64,000 nucleotides of DNA. It comes from Amycolatopsis balhimycina FH 1894 (GTDB lineage: Bacteria; Actinomycetota; Actinomycetes; Mycobacteriales; Pseudonocardiaceae). The stretch spans positions 6,258,822-6,322,821 of the forward strand of contig NZ_KB913037.1 of NCBI RefSeq assembly GCF_000384295.1, given 5' to 3'. This document shows, piece after piece, positions 16,916-24,521 of the stretch; position 1 is the stretch's first letter, and every line of letters begins with the position of its first letter. The notes below the pieces were generated by a model, which saw nothing but the letters and a program-made list of their open reading frames with translations, made no database searches and was not told the origin of the DNA. Position numbers and translations under genes: made by a program.

Positions 16916-17710
16916 TCACTTGCCCTGGAAGGCCGGCTTGCGCTTGCCGACGAAGGCCTCGACGGCCTCGGTGTGGTCGGCGGTCGCGCCGAGCGCGGTC
17001 TGGGCGGCGTCCTCGGCGGCCAGTGCCTCGTCGAACGTCGACTGGGCGGCCAGGTTGAGCACGCCCTTGATCTTCGCGTAGGCGACGGTCGGGCCGGCCG
17101 CGAGCTTCGCCGCGATCTTCTGGGCGCGGGCCGGCAGTTCCTCGTCCGGCACGACCTCGCCGACCAGGCCGAGCCGCAGCGCTTCGGCCGAATCGACGGT
17201 GCGGGCCAGCAGCATCAGCTCGGCGGCGCGGCCGTAGCCGACCAGCCGCTGCAGCGTCCACGACGCGCCGGAGTCCGGGCCGAGCCCGACGTTGGCGAAC
17301 GCCATCAGGAACGACGACGACTCGGCGGCGATCCGCAGGTCGCTGGCGTAGGCGAAAGCGGCCCCGGCGCCGGCGGCGGTGCCGTTGACCGCCGCGACGA
17401 CCGGCTTCGGCATTTCCACGATCGTCTTGACGATCGGGTTGTAGTGTTCCTTCACCGTGTGTAGCGGAGCGGGGTCACCCGCTTGCAGCAGTCCCACGTG
17501 CTCCTTCAAATCCTGGCCGGCGCAGAACGCCTTGCCGGAACCGGTCAGCACGACCGCGCGGACTCCTTCGTCGTCCGCCGCCTCGCGCAGCGCCGCGAGC
17601 AGTGCTTCCTTCAGCTCGACGGTCAGCGAGTTGTACGCCTGGGGCCGGTTGAGGGTGAGGGTGCGCACCCCGTCGGCGTCGGCGGTCACCAGGACGTCGG
17701 ATGTGGTCAC
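16916..17710 (-). CDS. Enoyl-CoA hydratase/isomerase family protein (PaaG-like)
   Basis: A 264-aa crotonase-fold enzyme acting on enoyl-CoA or related CoA thioesters. The oxyanion-hole segments are FCAGQDLKEH and VNGTAAGAGAAFAYASDLRIA. GLGPDSGASWTLQRLVG resembles the active-site Asp region of PaaG (epoxyphenylacetyl-CoA isomerase) rather than the Glu pair of classic hydratases. No other paa genes are nearby, so the substrate is open. It is convergent with tag and divergent from the DUF3117 gene. Confidence 0.8.
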   Translation of the reverse strand: MTTSDVLVTADADGVRTLTLNRPQAYNSLTVELKEALLAALREAADDEGVRAVVLTGSGKAFCAGQDLKEHVGLLQAGDPAPLHTVKEHYNPIVKTIVEMPKPVVAAVNGTAAGAGAAFAYASDLRIAAESSSFLMAFANVGLGPDSGASWTLQRLVGYGRAAELMLLARTVDSAEALRLGLVGEVVPDEELPARAQKIAAKLAAGPTVAYAKIKGVLNLAAQSTFDEALAAEDAAQTALGATADHTEAVEAFVGKRKPAFQGK

Positions 17711-17909
17711 GTCTTCTCCTTGCGCGGAAAACTTCGGTCGGCCGAGAGTCTTTCACCTCGCGCGGGCCGCATACCAGCACCGATACGGCGGCAAAAGATC
17801 CCCTCCGCTGATGCGCCCGGCCGCTGATGAGGGACAATGGACACCAGACCCGGCTGGCTTTCACGCGAGCGCGACCCGGGCGCGCCGGTTGAGACGGAGG
17901 GAGCACGCT

Positions 17910-18077
17910 ATGGCGGCCATGAAGCCCCGGACCGGAGATGGTCCCCTCGAAGTGACTAAGGAGGGGCGGGGCCTCGTGATGCGCGTACCGCTCGAGGGTG
18001 GTGGGCGACTCGTCGTCGAACTCTCTGCGGAAGAAGCGAAGGACCTCGGCGCCGCGCTGGCGGAGGTCACCGGCTGA
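17910..18077 (+). CDS. DUF3117 small protein
   Basis: A 55-aa acidic protein conserved across actinobacteria (M. tuberculosis Rv1211 is the recalled counterpart). It contains MKPRTGDGPLEVTKEGRGLV then RLVVELSAEEAKDLGAAL. The ATG follows a strong GGAGGGAG site by 6 nt. Function unknown; synteny with gpgS and tag is conserved. A 12-bp stem with a CTTC loop follows it. Confidence 0.9.
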   Translation: MAAMKPRTGDGPLEVTKEGRGLVMRVPLEGGGRLVVELSAEEAKDLGAALAEVTG

Positions 18078-18107
18078 GCAGGCCCCCTCGAACCGTCCTT
18101 CCGTCGC

Positions 18108-18135
18108 ACCCCGGTCTCCCTTCGGAGGCCGGGGT
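18108..18135 (+). terminator. Hairpin terminator after DUF3117
   Basis: ACCCCGG (18108-18114) pairs with CCGGGGT (18129-18135), and TCTCC pairs with GGAGG (one wobble), leaving the loop CTTC. It is 30 bp after the DUF3117 stop and 33 bp before the aminopeptidase start. Confidence 0.65.
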
Positions 18136-18167
18136 CGCGGTTCCTCTGCGCCCGAAGGTTGCTCACT

Positions 18168-19619
18168 GTGCGTAATCCGCTACCGCCCGTTCCGACTACT
18201 CTGCTCGACATCGAGGTCGCGGCGGAGCTCCGCCGCGGCGTCCCGACGGCCCGGCTGGTGGCGGCTCCCGACAACGATGACGTCGAGCCCTTGGAGATCG
18301 AGGGCGTCCGGATCAGCGGCAAGGCGGGCACCGTCCAGACGGTGCCCGGCGACGGCCCCCGCTGGGTCGCGGGGCTCGGCGGCGGTGAGCCGAAGGAGTA
18401 CCGCAAAACCGGCGCGGCGCTGGTCCGCGCGGTGAACGCGGCCCTGGCCGACGATGTCGACCACGGCGGCAAGGCGTTCCGCGCGGTGCAGCTCGCGCTG
18501 CCCGAGGAGGCGGACGGCGAGCACGTCACCGAGCTGGCGCTGGGCCTTCTGCTCGGCGGCTACCGGTACAAGGTGTCCGGCGAGGACCCGAAGCCGTCGG
18601 TGCGCACGGTCCGGCTGGTGACCGAGAACCCGGCGTTCGGCGAGCTGGTTTCCCGCGCCGCGCAGCTGGCCGCGGCGACGGCGCTGACCCGCGACCTCGC
18701 GAACACGCCGTCCAACGTGAAGACGCCGGCGTGGCTGGCGGACACGGCTGCCCGGGTGGCCGGCCCGCTTGTCGACGTGACGGTCCGGGACGAGAAGTGG
18801 CTGGCGGCGCAGGGCTTCGGCGGCATCCTGGCGGTGGGCGGCGGTTCGGCCCGGCCGCCCCGGCTGATCGAGCTGGCGTACCGGCCGCAGGGGGCTTCCC
18901 GGCATCTTCTGCTGGTGGGCAAGGGCATCACGTTCGACACGGGCGGCCTGTCGATCAAGCCGGCCGACGGCATGCACCTGATGCGCACGGACATGGCGGG
19001 CGGCGCGGCGGTGATCGCGGCGACCCGCGCGATCGCCGCTTTGGAGCTGCCGGTCCGCGTGACGGCCTTGGTGCCGGCGGCGGAGAACCACGTCTCGGGA
19101 TCGTCGTACCGGCCCGGCGACATCGTCCGCCACTACGGCGGCAAGACGACCGAGGTGGCGAACACGGACGCGGAAGGCCGCATGGTCCTGGCCGACGCGT
19201 TGGTGTACGGCATCGAGCGGTTCACCCCGGACTACGTGGTCGACGCGGCGACGTTGACGGGCGCGATGAAGGTCTCGCTGGGGCTGCGCACGGGCGGCCT
19301 GTTCGCTTCCGACGACTCGTTGGCCGCGCTGGTGTCCGCGGCCGGCTCGCGGGTGGGCGAGGCGTGGTGGCGGATGCCGTTGGTGGAGGACTACGCGGAC
19401 AACGTCCGCGGCGAGTTCGGCGACGTCCGCCAGACCCCGCCGGGCCCGGGCGGCATCACGGCGGCGCTGTTCCTGCGCGAGTTCACGGCCGGTCTGCCCT
19501 GGGCGCACCTGGACATCGCGGGCCCGGCCCGATCGGAGAAGAACTACGACGACGTGGTCCCAGGCGCGACAGGCTTCGCGGCTCGCACCCTGGTCGAGCT
19601 GGCGGCTTCGCTGGGGTGA
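18168..19619 (+). CDS. pepA: Leucyl aminopeptidase (family M17)
   Basis: Cytosolic di-metal aminopeptidase for peptide turnover. The 483-aa protein has the M17 C-terminal catalytic domain: VGKGITFDTGGLSIKP (metal ligands Lys and Asp), MRTDMAGGAA, and the signature NTDAEGRMVLADAL. The N-terminal about 170 residues form the less conserved hexamer domain. I prefer the GTG at 18168, which has GAAGG 9 nt upstream; a TTG at 18159 is too close to it. The gene ends at a palindromic element shared with the convergent lysR. Confidence 0.92.
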   Translation: MRNPLPPVPTTLLDIEVAAELRRGVPTARLVAAPDNDDVEPLEIEGVRISGKAGTVQTVPGDGPRWVAGLGGGEPKEYRKTGAALVRAVNAALADDVDHGGKAFRAVQLALPEEADGEHVTELALGLLLGGYRYKVSGEDPKPSVRTVRLVTENPAFGELVSRAAQLAAATALTRDLANTPSNVKTPAWLADTAARVAGPLVDVTVRDEKWLAAQGFGGILAVGGGSARPPRLIELAYRPQGASRHLLLVGKGITFDTGGLSIKPADGMHLMRTDMAGGAAVIAATRAIAALELPVRVTALVPAAENHVSGSSYRPGDIVRHYGGKTTEVANTDAEGRMVLADALVYGIERFTPDYVVDAATLTGAMKVSLGLRTGGLFASDDSLAALVSAAGSRVGEAWWRMPLVEDYADNVRGEFGDVRQTPPGPGGITAALFLREFTAGLPWAHLDIAGPARSEKNYDDVVPGATGFAARTLVELAASLG

Positions 19620-19621
19620 TT

Positions 19622-19670
19622 CATGAGGGGCACTCTCATGGCTTTCCCGTCCATGAGGGTGCCCCTCATG
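19622..19670. terminator. Bidirectional hairpin between pepA and lysR
   Basis: CATGAGGGGCACTCTCATG (19622-19640) pairs with CATGAGGGTGCCCCTCATG (19652-19670) with one G-T position, across an 11-nt loop. Each end is itself the palindrome-like CATGAG/CTCATG. It starts two bases after the pepA stop and covers the last codons of the convergent lysR gene. Confidence 0.75.
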
Positions 19671-20598
19671 GACTTGCCTCGGCCGTCGTCAGGACGTGGT
19701 CGCGGAAGCCGGTCACCGCCGGGGTCATCGGCTCCTCGGCCCGCCACACCAGGCCGATCGTCCGGTACGGCCGCGGCGACAGCGGCACCTCCGCCACGCC
19801 CGCCGGTGTCCCCGGCCCGAACCGCGGCAGCAACGCCACCCCCAGCCCCGCGGCCACCAGGCCGCGCACCGTGTCCGACTCCTGGCCCTCGAACGCGATC
19901 TTCGGCGTGAAGCCCGCCGCCGCGCAGAGCTCGTCCGTCAGCGTCCGCACCCCGTAGCCCTGCTCGAGCAGCACGAACTCCTCGTCCGCCAGCTCGGCCA
20001 CCCGCACCGAGTGCCGCCCCGCCAGGCGGTGGCCCGCCGGGACCGACAGCAGGATCTCCTCGTCCACCAGGCCCGCCGAGGTCAAGGACGGAACGGCGGG
20101 CAGCGGCGCCACCAGCGCCAGATCCAGCTCGCCGCCGGCCAGCCGGTCGACCATGTCCTGCCGCGAGCCCTGGACCAGCGTGAACCGCACACCCGGATAC
20201 CGCGCCCGGTGGCCGCGCAGCAGCGAAGGCACCAGCGACCGCCCCAGCAGGTGCAGGAACCCGAGCACGACGTGACCCGACTCCGGCGACACCTCCTCGC
20301 GCGCCAGCCGGACGCCGTTCTCGACCGCCGCCAGGCCGCGTGAAGCCGCCTCCGCCAGGAGTTCCGCCGCCCGCGTGAGCCGGATGCCGCGGCCGTCGGG
20401 GACCGTCAGCGGCGCTCCCAGCGCGTCGGCCAGCGCCGCGAGACGGCGGCTCACGGTCGGCTGCGGCACGCCCAGCAGCTCCGCCGCCCGTGTGATGTTC
20501 CTCGTCTCCCGCAGCGCGGCGAGTAACGGCAGGTGCGGCGCGACCTGCGCCGACAGTGAGTCATACGTCACCGCATCAATCATTCCAGACGAGCGCAT
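19666..20598 (-). CDS. LysR family transcriptional regulator
   Basis: A 310-aa LysR regulator with winged-helix domain LLAALRETRNITRAAELLGVPQPTVSRRLAALADALGA and a periplasmic-binding-protein-like effector domain (about 100-300). It is divergent from an MFS transporter, an arrangement like E. coli ynfL-ynfM; it probably controls that transporter. The AT-rich intergenic stretch at 20598-20620 is the likely operator. An ATG at 20583 is an alternative start. Confidence 0.88.
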   Translation of the reverse strand: MRSSGMIDAVTYDSLSAQVAPHLPLLAALRETRNITRAAELLGVPQPTVSRRLAALADALGAPLTVPDGRGIRLTRAAELLAEAASRGLAAVENGVRLAREEVSPESGHVVLGFLHLLGRSLVPSLLRGHRARYPGVRFTLVQGSRQDMVDRLAGGELDLALVAPLPAVPSLTSAGLVDEEILLSVPAGHRLAGRHSVRVAELADEEFVLLEQGYGVRTLTDELCAAAGFTPKIAFEGQESDTVRGLVAAGLGVALLPRFGPGTPAGVAEVPLSPRPYRTIGLVWRAEEPMTPAVTGFRDHVLTTAEASP

Positions 20599-20634
20599 TA
20601 GACGTATTGATTAGCCTTCCTTACTTTCAACGGC

Positions 20635-21816
20635 GTGACCACGCGCCGAGTCAAGACCGCTGTCGCCGCAGCCGGGATCTCCTCCTTCGCCCTGCTCTAC
20701 GCCCCGCAGCCGGTGCTGCCGCAGCTCGCCGCGCAGTACCACCTCGACCCCGGCGGCGCGGCGCTGGCGATCAGCGTCGCGACCGGCGCGCTCGCCATCG
20801 CCGTCCTGCCGATCGCCGCGTTGTCCGAGGTCGTCGGCCGCCGGCCGGTGATCCTGACGTCCGTCGTCGCGTCGGTCGTGTTCGGGCTGCTGGTGCCGCT
20901 GATGCCGACGTACCCCGCGCTGCTGGTCATGCGGGCGCTCCAGGGCATCGCCATCGCCGGCTTCCCCGGGGTCGCGGCCGCGTACCTGGCCGAACGGCTC
21001 GGCCGCGCGGGCGTCGCCGCGGCGGTCGGCGCGATGATCGCGGGCAACACGGTCGGCGGCATGCTCGGCAGGCTGGCCAGCGGGTTCACCGCCGGACCGC
21101 TCGGCTGGCGCGGCGCGCTGTACGTCGTCGCGGGGGTGGGTGCGGTGTGCTCGGCGATCACCGTTGTGACGCTGCCGCCGGGCACCAGCCGCAGGAAGGT
21201 CCGGCTCCGGACGGTGGCGACCGGCCTGGTCACGGCGCTGCGCCGCCCGGTGCTGCTGGCCCAGTACGCCGTCGCGCTGCTCGCCATGGGTTCGTTCGTC
21301 GCCCTCTACAACGCGGCGGGCTTCCGGCTGACCGGCGATCCGCTGCACTTGTCCCCGGCGGTGGCGTCGCTGGTGTTCCTCGCCTACGCAACCGGTTCGG
21401 TGTCGTCGGCCGCGGCCGGACGCCTGGTGGCCCGGGTGGGCCGCCGCCGGGCACTGATCGGCTCACTGCTGCTGACAGCGGCCGGCGCGACGCTGACCCT
21501 GCCCGACTCGTTACCGCTGGTGATCGCCGGATTCCTGCTCCTGACATGCGCATTCTTCGCGGCGCACGCGGTCGCGAACGGCTGGGCGGCGGCGGAGGCC
21601 CCCGAGGACGCACGCGGCCAGGTCGGCGGCACGTACACGGCGTCGTACTACCTCGGCAGCAGCGTGGGCGGCGCGGCCGGAGCATGGGTGTACGGCCATG
21701 CGGGGTGGGCGTGGCTGATCGCCGTGGTCGCGGCGTGGCTGCTGCTGGCTGTGGCGGTGGTCGGCGCCGCGACGCGGGTGCGCGTGCCACGGCGCGAGCT
21801 GGTGACCGCGGGCTGA
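20635..21816 (+). CDS. MFS transporter (YnfM-like)
   Basis: A 393-aa major facilitator with 12 predicted helices. Early features are FALLYAPQPVLPQLAAQYHL and the loop 2-3 motif LSEVVGRRPVIL (motif A variant). Likely drug or metabolite efflux by proton exchange. The GTG start at 20635 has no clear ribosome site. It is divergent from the LysR regulator that probably controls it. Confidence 0.85.
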   Translation: MTTRRVKTAVAAAGISSFALLYAPQPVLPQLAAQYHLDPGGAALAISVATGALAIAVLPIAALSEVVGRRPVILTSVVASVVFGLLVPLMPTYPALLVMRALQGIAIAGFPGVAAAYLAERLGRAGVAAAVGAMIAGNTVGGMLGRLASGFTAGPLGWRGALYVVAGVGAVCSAITVVTLPPGTSRRKVRLRTVATGLVTALRRPVLLAQYAVALLAMGSFVALYNAAGFRLTGDPLHLSPAVASLVFLAYATGSVSSAAAGRLVARVGRRRALIGSLLLTAAGATLTLPDSLPLVIAGFLLLTCAFFAAHAVANGWAAAEAPEDARGQVGGTYTASYYLGSSVGGAAGAWVYGHAGWAWLIAVVAAWLLLAVAVVGAATRVRVPRRELVTAG

Positions 21817-21840
21817 GCCAGGCCGTCCCCGCCGCTACCG

Positions 21841-21909
21841 CGGTGTCTTGAATGAGTCATTCAGGTCTTCGGAGGTCTTGAATGAGTCATTCAAGACCTC
21901 CGGCGAGCC
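21841..21909. repeat. Family C dual palindrome, copy 2
   Basis: About 69 bp with two palindromic units, TCTTGAATGAGTCATTCAGG and CTTGAATGAGTCATTCAAG, separated by about 10 bp; the right flank is CCTCCGGCGAGCC. It lies 24 bp after the MFS stop. The same element occurs reversed at 26552-26620 and again at 54301-54373. Confidence 0.8.
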
Positions 21910-21934
21910 ACCGACCCGCGAACCGGCCGCCCCT

Positions 21935-22046
21935 ACGCAGCCCCCACCCGTCCCGGGGGGCGACCCCACGTCCAGTCTATCGGCACCCACCGACGGACCC
22001 GGCCGCCAACGGCGAGTTGTCCACAACTCGACGGGCCTGTGGACAA
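21935..22046. repeat. Conserved 110-bp element with paired DnaA-box-like 9-mers, copy 1
   Basis: Begins ACGCAGCCCCCACCC and includes CCAGTCTATCGG, both shared with 24277-24337. It ends in TTGTCCACA (22017-22025) and its reverse complement TGTGGACAA (22038-22046), each matching the actinobacterial DnaA box TTGTCCACA. It lies in the convergent gap between the MFS and O-methyltransferase genes. Confidence 0.65.
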
Positions 22047-22050
22047 CTGC

Positions 22051-22695
22051 TCAGATCGCCGCCGCGACCAGCAGGCCGCCGCCTACTGGCAGGAGGGCCG
22101 GGACCAGGCGTTCGTCCTCGCGGAAAGCGCGCGCCACCTCGCGCAGGGCGAGGGTCTCGGGGTCGCGGTGGGACGGGTCGATCACCCGGCCGCCGGCCAG
22201 CACGTTGTGGAACGCGATGATTCCGCCGCGCCGCAGCAGCGACACGCCCAGCTCGTAGCAGCCGGGGTACTCGATGTGCGCGGAGTCGACGAACACCAGG
22301 TCGTAGCCGCCCGGCGTGAGGCGCTGCAGCACGTCGAGCGCCCGGCCGATGATCAGCCGGGTGCGGCCCGGCGCGAACCCGGCCTCGCGGAACGTCGCAC
22401 GCGCGGCCCGCTGGTACTCCGGTTCGACGTCGATCGAGGTCAGCACGCCGTCGGGCGCCATCCCGCGCAGCAGGCTCAGCCCGCTCACTCCGGCGCCGGT
22501 GCCGACCTCGACGACCGCCTTCGCACGCAGCGTCGCGGCCAGGAAACGCAGCGTCGCGCCCGCACCCGCGCTGAGCGGGGTGCAGCCCAGGTCCTCGGCC
22601 CGTGCTCGCGCCGAAGACAGCACCTCGTCGTCGGGCAGGTACCCGTCGACGAACCCGGAATCGGCCGGTGCGGCCGCAGGGGTGGGCGTGTTCAC
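22051..22695 (-). CDS. O-methyltransferase (Rv1220c-like)
   Basis: SAM-dependent methyltransferase of the catechol/caffeoyl-CoA O-methyltransferase type. Motif I is VVEVGTGAGVSGLSLL, VLTSIDVEPEY follows, and VFVDSAHIEYPGCYE carries metal and catechol-binding residues. Length 214 aa fits the family. GTG start. It is divergent from sigE, the same arrangement as Rv1220c-sigE in M. tuberculosis as I recall it. Acceptor substrate unknown. Confidence 0.85.
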   Translation of the reverse strand: MNTPTPAAAPADSGFVDGYLPDDEVLSSARARAEDLGCTPLSAGAGATLRFLAATLRAKAVVEVGTGAGVSGLSLLRGMAPDGVLTSIDVEPEYQRAARATFREAGFAPGRTRLIIGRALDVLQRLTPGGYDLVFVDSAHIEYPGCYELGVSLLRRGGIIAFHNVLAGGRVIDPSHRDPETLALREVARAFREDERLVPALLPVGGGLLVAAAI

Positions 22696-22762
22696 GCACG
22701 GAGGTTAGCGTTGGTTGTCGATAAATCCGCGCAGGCTCCCTGGTAAGCACCCGGGAAGAAGT

Positions 22763-22790
22763 TCTCAGCCTGCTCTCAGTCCAGTCTCAC
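22763..22790. promoter_or_regulatory. Three 11-bp-spaced direct repeats upstream of sigE
   Basis: TCTCAG at 22763, TCTCAG at 22774 and TCTCAC at 22785 are spaced exactly 11 bp. OmpR/PhoB-type response regulators bind such direct repeats. In mycobacteria MprA binds CTCAG-like repeats upstream of sigE, so an MprA-like site is plausible; no such regulator is in the window. Confidence 0.5.
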
Positions 22791-22834
22791 TAGAACCATA
22801 AGGAGTCCGGAGAGACTGAAATCCGAGCACACGG

Positions 22835-22860
22835 GGAACACCGTGGCCACAGCCCGCGTT
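22835..22860 (+). promoter_or_regulatory. SigE-type (ECF) promoter of sigE
   Basis: GGAAC (22835-22839) and CGTT (22857-22860) are 17 bp apart, matching the ECF SigE consensus (GGAAC and CGTT). Transcription would begin near 22867, which rules out a GTG start at 22863 and fits the ATG at 22887. This implies positive autoregulation. Confidence 0.6.
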
Positions 22861-22886
22861 GGGTGGAGCAGACAGGAGAAACGCAG

Positions 22887-23504
22887 ATGGAGGTGCCTGC
22901 TCCCGCGATGCAGAACGCCGTTGCCGATGACGCTGTCGCGGTTCAGCCCGTGACCTTGGACGAGGCGGCCTGGACGCCGCCGTCCTGGGACGAGGTCGTC
23001 CGCGAACACGGTGACCGGGTCTACCGGCTCGCCTACCGCCTGACCGGCAACACGCACGACGCCGAGGACCTGACGCAGGAGACCTTCATCCGGGTCTTCC
23101 GCTCGCTGGCGTCGTACAAGCCGGGCACGTTCGAGGGCTGGCTGCACCGGATCACCACCAACTTGTTCCTGGACATGGCCCGCCGCCGCTCGCGCGTGCG
23201 GATGGAAGGCCTGCCCGAAGACACCGACCGCATCGTAGGCGACGACCCGAGCCCCGAGCAGGTCTACTCGGACACCCACCTGGACCCGGACCTGCAGGCG
23301 GCACTCGACGAGCTGCCCCCGGAGTTCCGCGCCGCCGTCGTGCTGTGTGACGTCGAAGGGCTGTCGTACGAGGAGATCGGCGCGACGCTGAGTGTCAAGC
23401 TGGGCACCGTCCGCAGCCGGATCCACCGCGGCCGCCAGGCACTGCGCGCTTCGCTGGAGCGTCGGCGCACTTACACACCGGAATCTGCGAAGGTGACGGT
23501 ATGA
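22887..23504 (+). CDS. sigE: ECF sigma factor SigE
   Basis: RNA polymerase sigma-70 family ECF factor for envelope stress. The 205-aa protein has region 2 ([28 protein letters not shown], then [19 protein letters not shown]) and region 4 ([43 protein letters not shown]). The ATG at 22887 lies 7 nt after GGAGAA and downstream of an ECF-type promoter. A four-base overlap couples it to the anti-sigma gene. The order sigE-rseA-htrA-tatB and the divergent methyltransferase match M. tuberculosis. Confidence 0.93.
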   Translation: MEVPAPAMQNAVADDAVAVQPVTLDEAAWTPPSWDEVVREHGDRVYRLAYRLTGNTHDAEDLTQETFIRVFRSLASYKPGTFEGWLHRITTNLFLDMARRRSRVRMEGLPEDTDRIVGDDPSPEQVYSDTHLDPDLQAALDELPPEFRAAVVLCDVEGLSYEEIGATLSVKLGTVRSRIHRGRQALRASLERRRTYTPESAKVTV

Positions 23505-24154
23505 CCGCACCGCGAGGCTGGGGACTCGCCGAGTCGCACCTGTTGCCGGACGTCGTGGTGGCGTTCGTCGACGGCGAGCTCTCGCACGGCGCCCGCGACC
23601 GCGCGGCATCGCACATCACCCGCTGCGCGGCATGCGCGGCCGAAGTACGCGCGCAGCGTCAGACGATGGAAGCGATCCGCCACGCGTCGGCGCCGTCGAT
23701 GTCGGCGGGCTTCCTGGCGAGCCTGCAGTCCATCCCGCAGCACACGGAGCTGCCGAGCACCCCGGACAACCTGGCGATCACGGCCGACGGCCAGCTGGTC
23801 GCGGTCCAGCGTCCCGACCGCGTCGCGGGCCTGCGCGACGCGGGCGTCCTGGGCGGCGTGGCGCCGCTGGGATCGTCGGCACCGCTGGGCCAGTCCCCGA
23901 ACGTCCTGGGCGGCGGCCGTTTCAAGCGCCGCGCGGCGCAGGGAGCGGGTGTAGTGGTGTCCGGGCTGGTGCTGAGCGCGCTGGCGCTGGTGGGCACGTC
24001 CGCGGACGGCGGAGACGGAGTCCCGGAGACGGGCGGCGGAGCGCCCCAGCCGGCGAACCTGCTCCCGGCCCAGATGGCGGTACCCCAGCACCAGGTGCCG
24101 ACTTCGATCGCGCCGACCACTACACCGGTCGCGGTTCCGGCCGGCATTCGCTGA
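23501..24154 (+). CDS. rseA: Zinc-binding anti-sigma factor (RseA-like)
   Basis: Partner that holds SigE inactive. The N-terminal anti-sigma domain carries the zinc motif HX3CX2C (HITRCAAC, about residues 38-45), a thiol-redox switch in the family. A long flexible middle follows, then one hydrophobic helix ([16 protein letters not shown], about residues 150-165) and a Pro/Thr-rich tail. ATG overlaps the sigE stop. The M. tuberculosis protein is soluble and shorter, so the transmembrane segment here suggests membrane anchoring and proteolytic control. Confidence 0.85.
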   Translation: MTAPRGWGLAESHLLPDVVVAFVDGELSHGARDRAASHITRCAACAAEVRAQRQTMEAIRHASAPSMSAGFLASLQSIPQHTELPSTPDNLAITADGQLVAVQRPDRVAGLRDAGVLGGVAPLGSSAPLGQSPNVLGGGRFKRRAAQGAGVVVSGLVLSALALVGTSADGGDGVPETGGGAPQPANLLPAQMAVPQHQVPTSIAPTTTPVAVPAGIR

Positions 24155-24175
24155 GGCTGATTTTCGCGGGTCTGT

Positions 24176-24210
24176 GAAGGCCGCTGTGAGGGATCCTCGC
24201 GGCGGCCTTC
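24176..24210 (+). terminator. Hairpin terminator after rseA
   Basis: GAAGGCCGC (24176-24184) pairs with GCGGCCTTC (24202-24210) around a loop that can pair further (GAGG/CCTC). It starts 22 bp beyond the rseA stop, so htrA probably has its own promoter. Confidence 0.7.
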
Positions 24211-24276
24211 GTCGTGCGCCTACCGGCCCTCTCGCGCCGGGGCGCGGCCGCTGCTCCCGAGGCGCCCTCGCCCCGA

Positions 24277-24395
24277 ACGCAGCCCCCACCCTCCCTGGGG
24301 GGCGTCCCCAGTCCAGTCTATCGGTGCCCACTGACGAAAACCCCTGATCACCTTCCCAGGCCGCCGACCTGTCCACATTGCCGCCGCCCTGTGGG
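24277..24395. repeat. Conserved 110-bp element, copy 2, upstream of htrA
   Basis: Same beginning ACGCAGCCCCCACCC and same CCAGTCTATCGG core (24311-24323 region) as 21935-22046. CTGTCCACA and a weaker TGTGGGCAA follow at about 24369 and 24390. The paired 9-mers are thus conserved in arrangement but degenerate in this copy. Confidence 0.6.
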
Positions 24396-24521
24396 CAACT
24401 CCGTGAGACCCCACCCACGCCTCGCCAAGAAACAGCCATTTCACTGGCGGACCGGCAGACTCGGAGCACTGGGCTTGGGTATCGTCACGCCCAGCCACCT
24501 GATCTTCTGCACCGGGGAATG

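Noticed and set aside
21848-22258. ORFs starting MNESF or MCHSR or MNGTL at palindromes
   Set aside because: The same peptides recur wherever family A or C elements occur, without coding bias downstream; they are translations of the repeats. The cydC case is kept apart because a real gene runs through it.
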